From positions 1 to 64,000 of the forward strand of contig NZ_LMEV01000018.1 in the NCBI RefSeq assembly GCF_001426505.1: a stretch of DNA of 64,000 nt, given 5' to 3'. The notes under the pieces are model-generated. The model was not told where the DNA came from. It did not search any database and saw nothing but the letters and a program-made list of their open reading frames with translations. Positions 1-7,493 of the stretch are shown here, piece by piece. The first letter of the stretch is position 1. The number at the start of each line of letters is the position of its first letter. The stretch is from Variovorax sp. Root473. Lineage in GTDB: Bacteria > Pseudomonadota > Gammaproteobacteria > Burkholderiales > Burkholderiaceae_C. The translations under genes were made by a program, and so were the position numbers.

Positions 1-63
1 CTGGCTCACTTTTACTTCGGCACTACCCGCAGAACTGGCTCAGTTTCCGGTCGGCGTCAACAC
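1..63. mobile_element. Probable end of an IS21-like insertion sequence (partial)
   Basis: Two near-identical short direct repeats, CTGGCTCACTTT (1-12) and CTGGCTCAGTTT (35-46), lie 34 bases apart, and the segment runs into the sequence GTCAACA just before recombinase-like coding sequence starts. Multiple short terminal repeats and a CA-type terminus are typical of IS21-family ends. No transposase gene is inside the window; it would lie to the left. The family name is from memory of such ends and remains tentative. Confidence 0.35.
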
Positions 64-221
64 ACAAGACGACCGAGATGGTGACGCGCCACTATGGGCG
101 GTGGGTCGAGCAGGGTGTGGCGCTGGGCTTCGATCGGCCTCCAGCGAGGTACGGCCATCAGCCTTTGCCGGGCCTACCGCCAGCACCCGAAGCGACCGAT
201 TCGCGTGTGAAAAATGAGTGA
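60..221 (+). pseudogene. C-terminal remnant of a tyrosine recombinase (phage/island integrase)
   Basis: The frame ending at the TGA at 219-221 reads HKTTEMVTRHYGRWVEQG shortly after the IS-like end. This matches the last catalytic block of tyrosine recombinases: the box II His followed ten residues later by the nucleophilic Tyr, in the HYGRW context common in proteobacterial integrases. The conserved LG before the His and the whole catalytic core are missing, replaced by the IS-like end, so the gene is a fragment. The C-terminal tail is short and Pro-rich. Its place about 80 bases from the 3' end of ssrA fits an integrase that once served an element inserted at the tmRNA gene. The fold assignment rests on this short block only. 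Confidence 0.55.
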
Positions 222-263
222 GCCGATGGACGGAATGTGACGGTGCTGGACGGATGTCCAGTC

Positions 264-292
264 GCTAAGTCCTTGATTTACTTGGACTTAGC
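264..292. repeat. Perfect 9-bp inverted repeat just downstream of ssrA
   Basis: GCTAAGTCC (264-272) and GGACTTAGC (284-292) form a perfect 9-bp stem with an 11-base loop. It lies 11 bases beyond the CCA end of the tmRNA in the direction of its transcription. No T-run follows on either strand, so it is not a classical terminator. It may stop or process the tmRNA precursor, or be part of an attachment region. Confidence 0.45.
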
Positions 293-302
293 CATAGGAA
301 TA

Positions 303-687
303 TGGTGGAGCTGGGGGGATTTGAACCCCCGTCCGCAAGCCTTTATCGCGCAGTTCTACATGTTTAGTGATCTGATTTAAGTCTCGCTTCCGGAGTCGCG
401 CAGTCACACGCTAAACCGGACGCCAGTACCCTATTTTCTCGCCCCGACCCAAGGTACCCGGATCGGAGCCAGCCCATGTAATTATCCTTGCAGCCGGGAG
501 GTCAGGATTGCTCCAGACCCCCTTGCCCAGCCCATCGGCCAACTGTTGCAAGGCTCACTGGCAATTAAGCAGCGAGTGCGAAACGTTCGTCGTTTGCAGT
601 TAGTTTGTTTGAATCTGTTTTACGAGCGCATTCAGCTCGACATGCCCCGCTGCGACTCCGAACCCACGTCGAAACCAGTGCAGCCCC
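303..687 (-). ncRNA. ssrA: tmRNA (transfer-messenger RNA)
   Basis: tmRNA rescues ribosomes stalled on broken mRNA by acting first as alanyl-tRNA and then as a template for a degradation tag. On the minus strand the gene starts GGGGCUG and ends CAGCUCCACCA; these pair as an acceptor stem, and the T-arm (GGATTTGAACCCCC on the complement) is near the 3' end. The tag frame lies at 597-565 and reads ANDERFALAA followed by UAA, the type of tag found in beta-proteobacteria. The pseudoknot-rich middle was not folded by hand. Its 3' end is a frequent integration site, and an integrase remnant lies next to it. Confidence 0.95.
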
Positions 688-696
688 AAGCGACCC

Positions 697-723
697 ATTT
701 TAGGCGTTATTGAGCAACTTCAA
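697..723 (-). promoter_or_regulatory. Candidate sigma70 promoter of ssrA
   Basis: On the minus strand TTGAAG (723-718) and TAAAAT (702-697) are separated by 15 bases and sit 9 bases before the tmRNA 5' end. The -10 hexamer overlaps the gph stop codon, so ssrA appears to be transcribed from inside the end of gph. The spacer is short, which lowers confidence. Confidence 0.35.
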
Positions 724-1374
724 GAGCTCCAGGGGTGAAGAGATTGAAGCATCGGCCCGCCACAGGGTCGAATCGGCATCCGAGCCCATGTAGCCGTAGG
801 TAGCGGCGACCGTTCGCATGCCGGCGGCACGGCCCGCGATGATGTCGCGCTCGTCGTCACCCACGTAGATGCAGGCCTCGGACGCCACGCCCAGGCGGCG
901 CGCCGCCTCGTGCAACGGCTCGGGGTGCGGCTTTGAGAACGGCGTGGTGTCGCCACTCACGATGGCACCCGCGGTCGCGAAGAGCGGCATTGCAGCGGTC
1001 AGTGGATCGGTGAAGCGGGCCGACTTGTTGGTGACCACACCCCAACGAAACCCGCGCTCGCGAAGCGCCTCGATCAGGGGCGTCACGCCGTCGAACACGA
1101 GGGTGTTGAGCAGCATGCGGCGCTCGTAGGCGACGTAGAACTCCTCTCGCAGTGCATCGAACTCCGGGGCGTCGGGGGTGATGTCGAACGCCACGCCGAG
1201 CATGCCCCTGGCGCCGGCGCCGGCCAGCGGGCGATAGCGCTCCAGCGGATACGAGGCCAGGCCACGGTCGGTGCGCATCTTGTCGGCGGCGGCGCCGAGG
1301 TCGGGCGCGCTGTCGATCAGCGTGCCGTCGAGGTCGAACAGGATGGCCTGGGTCGTCGTGCCCCCGATCTTCAT
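700..1374 (-). CDS. gph: Phosphoglycolate phosphatase, HAD superfamily
   Basis: The 224-residue product begins MKIGG and carries HAD motif I FDLDGTLIDS near residue 15, motif II (VVTNKS), the motif III Lys (FSKPHPEP) and motif IV YVGDDERD. A cap domain lies between motifs I and II, as in Gph/PhnX-type phosphatases. It would hydrolyse 2-phosphoglycolate formed by oxygenase activity or DNA repair. The start at 1374 gives an ATGA overlap with the stop of ubiG, so the two are translationally coupled; longer upstream starts would run deep into ubiG. The ubiG-gph pairing is common in proteobacteria. Other small phosphomonoesters are possible substrates. Confidence 0.9.
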   Translation of the reverse strand: MKIGGTTTQAILFDLDGTLIDSAPDLGAAADKMRTDRGLASYPLERYRPLAGAGARGMLGVAFDITPDAPEFDALREEFYVAYERRMLLNTLVFDGVTPLIEALRERGFRWGVVTNKSARFTDPLTAAMPLFATAGAIVSGDTTPFSKPHPEPLHEAARRLGVASEACIYVGDDERDIIAGRAAGMRTVAATYGYMGSDADSTLWRADASISSPLELLKLLNNA

Positions 1375-2099
1375 CGGTGCGCCTCCGGCAGCGCCGGCTT
1401 CTGGGTCGCGAACAGGTAGTTGACGCTCGTGTCGGCGCTGAGCCAGTAGCGTCGGGTGAGCGGGTTGTATTCCATGCCGCGCGTATGGCGCAGGTCCAGG
1501 CGGGCGGCACGGCAATAGCCGGCCAGTTCGCTGGGACGGATCAGCTTGGGGTACTCGTGCGTGCCGCGCGGCAGCATGCCCAGGACGTACTCCGCGCCCA
1601 CGATCGCCAACATGAAGGATTTCAGGTTGCGGTTGATGGTCGAGAAGAACACCCAGCCGCCAGGCTTTACCAGCGTGGCACAGGCCTGGATCACGGACGC
1701 CGGATCGGGCACGTGCTCCAGCATTTCCATGCAGGTGACGACGTCGAAGCTGTCAGGCTGCTCGGCCGCCACAGCCTCGGCACTGACTTCGCGATACTTG
1801 ACGCCGCGCGTCCCGGCTTCGAGCGCATGCAGCTGGGCGACCTTGAGCGCCTTGGTCGCTAGGTCAATGCCCAGGACGTCGGCGCCCTTGCGCGCCATCG
1901 AATCGGCCAGGATGCCGCCGCCACAGCCGATATCGACCACACGTTGGCCCGAAATAGGCGCAATACCGTCAATCCATTCGAGTCGCAATGGATTGATTTC
2001 ATGCAACGGGCGGAATTCGCTCTCCAAATCCCACCATCGGTGCGCGAGTTCCGAAAACTTGGCCAGTTCGGCCGGGTCTGCATTCACGTTTTCTGTCAT
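1371..2099 (-). CDS. ubiG: Bifunctional ubiquinone O-methyltransferase UbiG
   Basis: The 242-residue protein is a class I SAM-dependent methyltransferase. Motif I reads VVDIGCGGGILA around residue 53, and the N-terminal FSELAHRWWDLESEFRPLH block is typical of UbiG. It performs both O-methylations in ubiquinone synthesis, on the hydroxylated polyprenylphenol and on the demethylubiquinol. I chose the ATG at 2099, giving MTENVNADPAELAKF; the longer frame upstream extends through the ompA terminator and is not credible. It is first of a two-gene unit with gph. Confidence 0.95.
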   Translation of the reverse strand: MTENVNADPAELAKFSELAHRWWDLESEFRPLHEINPLRLEWIDGIAPISGQRVVDIGCGGGILADSMARKGADVLGIDLATKALKVAQLHALEAGTRGVKYREVSAEAVAAEQPDSFDVVTCMEMLEHVPDPASVIQACATLVKPGGWVFFSTINRNLKSFMLAIVGAEYVLGMLPRGTHEYPKLIRPSELAGYCRAARLDLRHTRGMEYNPLTRRYWLSADTSVNYLFATQKPALPEAHR

Positions 2100-2176
2100 A
2101 CGGCAATTATGAAGCGAGCAAAGCCCGACTCGAAAGCAATGGGTCTGGATCGAGCCCGGCACAAATTCACCAGGCA

Positions 2177-2204
2177 TAAAAAAACCCCGCCGAGGCGGGG
2201 TTTT
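2177..2204 (-). terminator. Rho-independent terminator of the ompA-family gene
   Basis: On the minus strand a stem CCCCGCC/GGCGGGG with a two-base loop is followed by a run of seven T. It starts 24 bases beyond the stop of the OmpA-family gene and so separates it from ubiG. In the plus direction the flank is TTTTC only, so it works best for the minus strand. Confidence 0.85.
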
Positions 2205-2227
2205 CATTCGTCGACGGAATCGATCGA

Positions 2228-2878
2228 TCAGTTGGCGCGGGTGCCAACCACTTCGATTTCCACGCGACGGTTCTTGGCGCGGCCTTCCTTGGTGCGGTTG
2301 TCAGCCACAGGCTGCTTCTCGCCCTTGCCTTCGGTGTAGACGCGGTTGCGTTCGATGCCCTTCGAGACCAGGAAGGCCTTGACGGCTTCGGCGCGACGCA
2401 CCGACAGACGCTGGTTGTAGGCGTCGGTACCGATGGAGTCGGTATGACCCACAGCGATGATGACTTCCAGGTTCACGCCACGGATCTTCTCGACCAAGTC
2501 GGTCAGCTTGGCGCGACCTTCGGGCTTCAGCACCGACTTGTCGAAGTCGAAGAAGGCGTCAGCAGCGAAGGTGACCTTCGAAGCGGCGACTTGCGCGGGA
2601 CGCGGAGCGACCGGAGCAGCAGGCGTGGGAGCCACAGCAGCCGGAGCAGCCGGAACCAGAGCGCCGTCGCAACCGGCGGCAGCCGTTGCGGGCGTCCAGT
2701 TGGCATCGCGCCAGCACAGTTCGTTCGTGCCGTTCTTCCAGACGAGTTCGCCGGTGCCGTTTTGCCAGTTGTCGATCGTAGGACCGCCGTTCGCAGCGGT
2801 GACACGGGTCTGCGCGCCGGCGGCAGTGGCGAGCGCAGCGACTGCAAACATCATCGCCACTTTATTCAGTTTCTTCAT
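2228..2878 (-). CDS. OmpA-family outer-membrane, peptidoglycan-binding protein
   Basis: The 216-residue precursor has a signal peptide (MKKLNKVAMMFAVAALATAAGAQ, cut near residue 22). A short region with two Cys (ELCWRDANW, AAGCDG) and an Ala/Pro linker (about residues 78-100) follow. The C-terminal OmpA/MotB domain (about 105-212) contains FFDFDKSVLKPEG, a GHTDS loop, NQRLSVRRAEAV and NRRVEIEV, which bind peptidoglycan. There is no eight-strand OmpA barrel, so this is a short periplasmic or outer-membrane linker of the beta-proteobacterial type. A strong AGGAG ribosome site precedes the ATG and a strong terminator follows. The 224 bases between it and gyrA (divergent) contain no gene. Confidence 0.88.
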   Translation of the reverse strand: MKKLNKVAMMFAVAALATAAGAQTRVTAANGGPTIDNWQNGTGELVWKNGTNELCWRDANWTPATAAAGCDGALVPAAPAAVAPTPAAPVAPRPAQVAASKVTFAADAFFDFDKSVLKPEGRAKLTDLVEKIRGVNLEVIIAVGHTDSIGTDAYNQRLSVRRAEAVKAFLVSKGIERNRVYTEGKGEKQPVADNRTKEGRAKNRRVEIEVVGTRAN

Positions 2879-3102
2879 GGTTCTCCTCTTGGGGAAAAAG
2901 CCGCAGCCGCGCTGCGAATCAAGGACGCTTTAAGTGACCACCACCCAAAACGTTGAGACGATTGTGCCATAGGGTCTTTGACAAACAGGCCGCTGGACGC
3001 CCCTGAAGCGTAGGACGGAGGCGGAATAGAGCCCTTGTGTTGCGGCGGTGCGACACCCCTCACAGCGTAAAATTTCGCCTTCCTGCCGCCAGCCTCTTGC
3101 TC

Positions 3103-5748
3103 ATGACCTCCTTCGCCAAAGAAACCCTGCCCATCAGTCTCGAAGAGGAAATGCGCAGCAGCTACCTCGATTACGCCATGAGCGTGATCGTTGGCCGGGC
3201 GCTTCCCGACGCCCGCGACGGCCTCAAGCCGGTGCACCGGCGCGTGCTGTACGCGATGCACGAACTCAACAACGACTGGAACCGGCCGTACAAGAAGTCG
3301 GCCCGTATCGTCGGCGACGTGATCGGTAAGTACCACCCGCACGGGGACCAGTCGGTCTACGACACCATCGTCCGCTTGGCCCAGGACTTCTCGATGCGCC
3401 ACATGCTGGTCGACGGCCAGGGCAACTTCGGGTCGGTCGACGGCGACAACGCGGCCGCAATGCGTTATACGGAAATCCGGCTGGCCAAAATTGCGCATGA
3501 AATGCTGGCCGATATCGACAAGGAAACCGTCGACTTTCAGGACAATTACGACGGCTCAGAAAAAGAACCGAAAGTTTTGCCCAGCCAGCTGCCGAATTTG
3601 CTGGTCAATGGCTCAGGCGGTATTGCGGTCGGCATGGCTACCAATATCCCGCCGCACAACCTGAATGAAGTGGTGGATGCGTGCCTGTACCTGCTGCGCA
3701 ATCCGCAGGCGAGCATCGACGAGCTGATGGAGATCGTGCCGGCGCCCGATTTCCCCACTGCCGGCATCATCTACGGCATCAATGGCGTGAAAGACGGCTA
3801 CCGCACCGGCCGCGGCAAGGTCGTGATGCGCGCCAAGTGCCACTTCGAGGACATCGATCGGGGCCAGCGCCAGGCGATCATCGTTGACGAACTCCCTTAC
3901 CAGGTCAACAAGAAGACGCTGCAGGAGCGCATGGCCGAACTGGTGCACGAGAAGAAGATCGAAGGCATCAGCCACATCCAGGACGAGTCCGACAAGTCGG
4001 GCATGCGCCTGGTGATCGAGCTCAAGCGTGGCGAAGTGCCTGAGGTGGTGCTCAACAACCTCTACAAGCAGACGCAGCTTCAGGACACGTTCGGCATCAA
4101 CATGGTGGCGCTGGTCGACGGCCAGCCCAAGCTGTGCAACCTGAAGGACCTGATCGAGGTCTTCCTGCAGCACCGCCGCGAAGTGGTCACGCGCCGCACG
4201 GTGTTCACGCTGCGCAAGGCCCGCGAACGCGGCCATGTGCTCGAAGGCCTGGCGGTGGCGCTGGCCAACATCGACGAATTCATTCGGATCATCCGCGAGT
4301 CGCCCACCCCGCCGGTCGCCAAGGCCGAGCTCATGACGCGCAGCTGGGACAGCAAGCTGGTGCGCGAGATGCTCACGCGTTCGCGCGCCGACGGCGGCGT
4401 GATCAACGCCGACGACTACCGCCCCGAAGGCCTCGAGCGCGAGTACGGCATGGGCGGCGACGGCCTGTACCGCCTGTCGGAAACGCAGGCGCAAGAAATC
4501 CTGCAGATGCGCCTGCAACGCCTGACCGGCCTCGAGCAGGACAAGATCGTCGCCGAGTACAAGGACGTCATGGCCGAGATCGACGACCTGCTCGACATCC
4601 TGGCCAAGCCCGAGCGCGTCTCGATCATCATTGGCGACGAGCTCGGTGAGATCAAGCAGGAGTTCGGACAGTCGAAGGTCGGTGCCCGCCGCAGCCTGGT
4701 CGAGCACAGCGCCTACGACCTCTCGACCGAAGACCTGATCACGCCGACCGACATGGTCGTCACGCTCTCCCACAGCGGCTACATCAAGAGCCAGCCGCTG
4801 GGCGAATACCGCGCCCAGAAGCGCGGCGGCCGCGGCAAGCAGGCCACGGCCACGAAGGAAGACGACTGGATCGACCAGCTCTTCATCGCCAACACGCACG
4901 ACTACATCCTGTGCTTCTCCAACCGCGGCCGGCTGTACTGGCTCAAGGTGTGGGAAGTGCCGGCGGGTTCGCGCGGCTCGCGCGGACGCCCCATCGTCAA
5001 CATGTTCCCGCTGCAGGAAGGCGAGAAGATCAACGTCGCCCTCGCCCTCACCGGCGAAAAGCGCAACTTCCCCGCCGACCAGTACGTGTTCATGGCGACC
5101 TCGATGGGAACGGTCAAGAAGACCGCACTCGACGAATTCAGCAACCCGCGCAAGGGCGGCATCATTGCCGTGAACCTCGATGAAGGCGACTACCTCATCG
5201 GCGCGGCACTCACCGACGGCAAGCACGATGTGATGCTGTTCAGCGACAACGGCAAGGCCGTGCGCTTCGACGAAGAAGACGTCCGCCCGCTGGGCCGCAA
5301 CGCCCGCGGCGTGCGCGGCATGTCGCTGGAGCCGGGCCAGGGCGTGATCGCCATGCTGGTGGCCGAGGACGAGCAGCAGAGCGTACTCACCGCGACCGAA
5401 AATGGTTACGGAAAACGCACAAGCATTACCGAATACACCCGTCATGGCCGCGGAACCAAAGGCATGATCGCGATCCAACAGAGTGAGCGCAACGGCAGGG
5501 TCGTTGCCGCCACGCTCGTTCATGCGGACGATGAGATCATGCTCATCACCGACAAGGGTGTGCTCGTGCGCACCCGTGTGGCCGAGATTCGCGAACTGGG
5601 TCGGGCGACGCAAGGCGTCACGCTGATCGGGCTCGACGAAGGCGCCAAACTCAGCGGGCTTCAACGCATCGTCGAAAACGACGCGAACGGCGAAGGCGAG
5701 CCGGACGCAGACGACACTTCCACATCTTCAACGGAGAATCCTCAGTGA
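3103..5748 (+). CDS. gyrA: DNA gyrase subunit A
   Basis: The 881-residue product is full length. With GyrB it introduces negative supercoils into DNA. The catalytic Tyr is at 122 (AMRYTEIR) and the quinolone-binding helix reads KYHPHGDQSVYDTIV, so the site equivalent to E. coli Ser83 is Gln83, with Asp87 kept. The C-terminal beta-pinwheel carries the GyrA box region (QKRGGRGKQ near residue 570). The tail is acidic. The ATG at 3103 gives MTSFAKETLPISLEEEM, which aligns with the start of the family; a frame upstream has no support. Its stop overlaps the next gene's GTG, opening the supraoperon. Confidence 0.97.
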   Translation: MTSFAKETLPISLEEEMRSSYLDYAMSVIVGRALPDARDGLKPVHRRVLYAMHELNNDWNRPYKKSARIVGDVIGKYHPHGDQSVYDTIVRLAQDFSMRHMLVDGQGNFGSVDGDNAAAMRYTEIRLAKIAHEMLADIDKETVDFQDNYDGSEKEPKVLPSQLPNLLVNGSGGIAVGMATNIPPHNLNEVVDACLYLLRNPQASIDELMEIVPAPDFPTAGIIYGINGVKDGYRTGRGKVVMRAKCHFEDIDRGQRQAIIVDELPYQVNKKTLQERMAELVHEKKIEGISHIQDESDKSGMRLVIELKRGEVPEVVLNNLYKQTQLQDTFGINMVALVDGQPKLCNLKDLIEVFLQHRREVVTRRTVFTLRKARERGHVLEGLAVALANIDEFIRIIRESPTPPVAKAELMTRSWDSKLVREMLTRSRADGGVINADDYRPEGLEREYGMGGDGLYRLSETQAQEILQMRLQRLTGLEQDKIVAEYKDVMAEIDDLLDILAKPERVSIIIGDELGEIKQEFGQSKVGARRSLVEHSAYDLSTEDLITPTDMVVTLSHSGYIKSQPLGEYRAQKRGGRGKQATATKEDDWIDQLFIANTHDYILCFSNRGRLYWLKVWEVPAGSRGSRGRPIVNMFPLQEGEKINVALALTGEKRNFPADQYVFMATSMGTVKKTALDEFSNPRKGGIIAVNLDEGDYLIGAALTDGKHDVMLFSDNGKAVRFDEEDVRPLGRNARGVRGMSLEPGQGVIAMLVAEDEQQSVLTATENGYGKRTSITEYTRHGRGTKGMIAIQQSERNGRVVAATLVHADDEIMLITDKGVLVRTRVAEIRELGRATQGVTLIGLDEGAKLSGLQRIVENDANGEGEPDADDTSTSSTENPQ

Positions 5749-6332
5749 AAAAACAACTCAAGCTCGCACTCCTGACCGCCGCCCTCGCCGGCTCGTCCAT
5801 GGCCGCCATGGCCCAGGACAAGGCCACGCTGATCAAGCAGTTCATCGAGATCCAGCGCCCCGGCATCGAGTCGCTGGCACGCGGCCTGATCGAGCAGTCC
5901 AGCGCCCCCATCGCGCAAGCTGGTTCGCAGTACCTGCAGACGCAAGTGCCCGAAGCCAAGCGCGAGTCCGCCGCCAAGGCCGCTGATGCCGAACTGAAGA
6001 AGTACTTCGACGACGCCTATCCGCTCGTGCGCGACAAGGCCGTGCAGATCGCCCCGGGCGCCCTGACGCCCATCCTCGAGCAGAACTTCACCGAAGACGA
6101 GCTCAAGCAGCTGCTGGCCTGGATCAACTCGCCCCTGAGCAAGAAGTACCAGGAGCTGAATCCGAAGATGCAGACCGCCCTGACGGAAAAGCTGGTGACC
6201 GAAACCCGCGCCACCATCGAACCGAAGATGCGCGCACTCGACACCAACGTCGCCAAGGCCCTCGGTGCTCCGACCGATGGTGCAGCAGCTCCCGCCAAGG
6301 CACCCGCTGCCAAGGCTCCCGCCAAGAAGTAA
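5745..6332 (+). CDS. Secreted DUF2059 protein of unknown function
   Basis: The 195-residue protein starts at a GTG that overlaps the gyrA stop (GTGA). It has a signal peptide (MKKQLKLALLTAALAGSSMAAMAQ) and a helical DUF2059-type domain (LLAWINSPLSKKYQELNPKMQ, TRATIEPKMRAL). It ends in a Lys/Ala/Pro-rich tail (APAKAPAAKAPAKK). The location is periplasmic by prediction. The function of this family is not known to me. It sits between gyrA and serC, tightly spaced on both sides, and is probably co-transcribed. Confidence 0.85.
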   Translation: MKKQLKLALLTAALAGSSMAAMAQDKATLIKQFIEIQRPGIESLARGLIEQSSAPIAQAGSQYLQTQVPEAKRESAAKAADAELKKYFDDAYPLVRDKAVQIAPGALTPILEQNFTEDELKQLLAWINSPLSKKYQELNPKMQTALTEKLVTETRATIEPKMRALDTNVAKALGAPTDGAAAPAKAPAAKAPAKK

Positions 6333-6338
6333 AGCAAC

Positions 6339-7469
6339 GTGACCCAGCAGCAGACGCCGGCCGGCAAGCGCCCCTACAATTTTTCGGCCGGTCCGGCTGC
6401 CATGCCGGAGGCGGTGCTGCAACGCGCCGCTTCCGAAATGCTCGATTGGCAGGGCAGCGGCATGAGCGTGATGGAGATGAGCCATCGCGGCAAGGAATTC
6501 GGTGCCATCTGCACCCAGGCCGAAGCCGACATCCGCGCGCTGCTGGCCATCCCCTCGCACTTTCACATCCTGTTCATGCAGGGTGGCGGCTTGGGCGAAA
6601 ACGCCATCGTGCCGTTGAACCTGTCACGCGGCGCTGCCGCCGACTTCGTCGTCACCGGCAGCTGGAGCGCCAAGTCGCACAAGGAAGCGCAGCGTTACTG
6701 CACCGCCCGCGTGGCCGCGAGCAACGCCGACAACCAGCACACGAAGCTGCCTGATCCCGCGAGCTGGCAGCTGTCCAGCGATGCCTCGTATGTGCACGTG
6801 TGCAGCAACGAGACCATCAACGGCGTCGAGTTCCAGCAACTGCCTGACCTGGCCGCGCTCGGCAGCAAGGCGCCGCTGGTCATCGATTTTTCTTCGCACG
6901 TCGCCTCGCGCAGCGTCGACTGGAGCCGCGTCGGCCTGGCCTTCGGCGGCGCCCAGAAGAACCTCGGCCCAGCCGGCCTGACCATCGTGGTCGTGCGCGA
7001 CGACCTGCTGGGCCACGCCCTCGAAATTTGCCCGAGCGCGTTCAACTACAAGACCGTGGCCGACAACCAGTCCATGTACAACACCCCGCCGACCTGGGGC
7101 ATCTACATGGCAGGGCTCACGTTCCAGTGGCTGCTGCAGCAGACCGAAGGCAACCTCACCGGCATCGCTGCCATGGAGCAGCGCAACATCGAGAAGGCCA
7201 GGCTGCTGTACGACTTCATCGACGGCTCCGACTTCTACGCCAATCGGATCGACCGAGCCTGCCGCTCGCGCATGAACGTGCCGTTCTTCCTGGCTGACGA
7301 GGGCCGCAACGAAGCCTTCCTGGCCGGTGCACGCGAAGCCGGGCTGCTGCAGCTCAAGGGGCACAAGTCGGTCGGTGGCATGCGCGCAAGCATCTACAAC
7401 GCCATGCCGCTGGCAGGGGTGCAGGCCTTGGTGGCCTACATGAGAGAATTCGAGCGATCGCATGCGTAG
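6339..7469 (+). CDS. serC: Phosphoserine aminotransferase
   Basis: The 376-residue class V aminotransferase uses glutamate to convert 3-phosphohydroxypyruvate to phosphoserine, and also serves pyridoxal phosphate synthesis. The PLP lysine is K207 in AFGGAQKNLGPAG. The N-terminal YNFSAGPAAMP and FMQGGGLGEN blocks are typical. It starts at a GTG six bases after the preceding stop. Upstream of pheA and tyrA it forms the serine/aromatic supraoperon known from pseudomonads and Burkholderiales. Confidence 0.96.
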   Translation: MTQQQTPAGKRPYNFSAGPAAMPEAVLQRAASEMLDWQGSGMSVMEMSHRGKEFGAICTQAEADIRALLAIPSHFHILFMQGGGLGENAIVPLNLSRGAAADFVVTGSWSAKSHKEAQRYCTARVAASNADNQHTKLPDPASWQLSSDASYVHVCSNETINGVEFQQLPDLAALGSKAPLVIDFSSHVASRSVDWSRVGLAFGGAQKNLGPAGLTIVVVRDDLLGHALEICPSAFNYKTVADNQSMYNTPPTWGIYMAGLTFQWLLQQTEGNLTGIAAMEQRNIEKARLLYDFIDGSDFYANRIDRACRSRMNVPFFLADEGRNEAFLAGAREAGLLQLKGHKSVGGMRASIYNAMPLAGVQALVAYMREFERSHA

Positions 7470-7493
7470 GCGCATGCCCTGTTGCTCGCACCG

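Noticed and set aside
303..345. A separate tRNA gene suggested by GGATTTGAACCCCC and CCA
   Set aside because: This is the tRNA-like T-arm and acceptor end of tmRNA; there is no anticodon arm and the ANDERFALAA tag frame lies upstream on the same RNA.
3613..5664. Long open frame on the minus strand opposite gyrA
   Set aside because: It runs antisense to a certain, highly conserved gene; its His/Asp/Leu/Val-rich composition is what GC-rich third positions give. No family resemblance.
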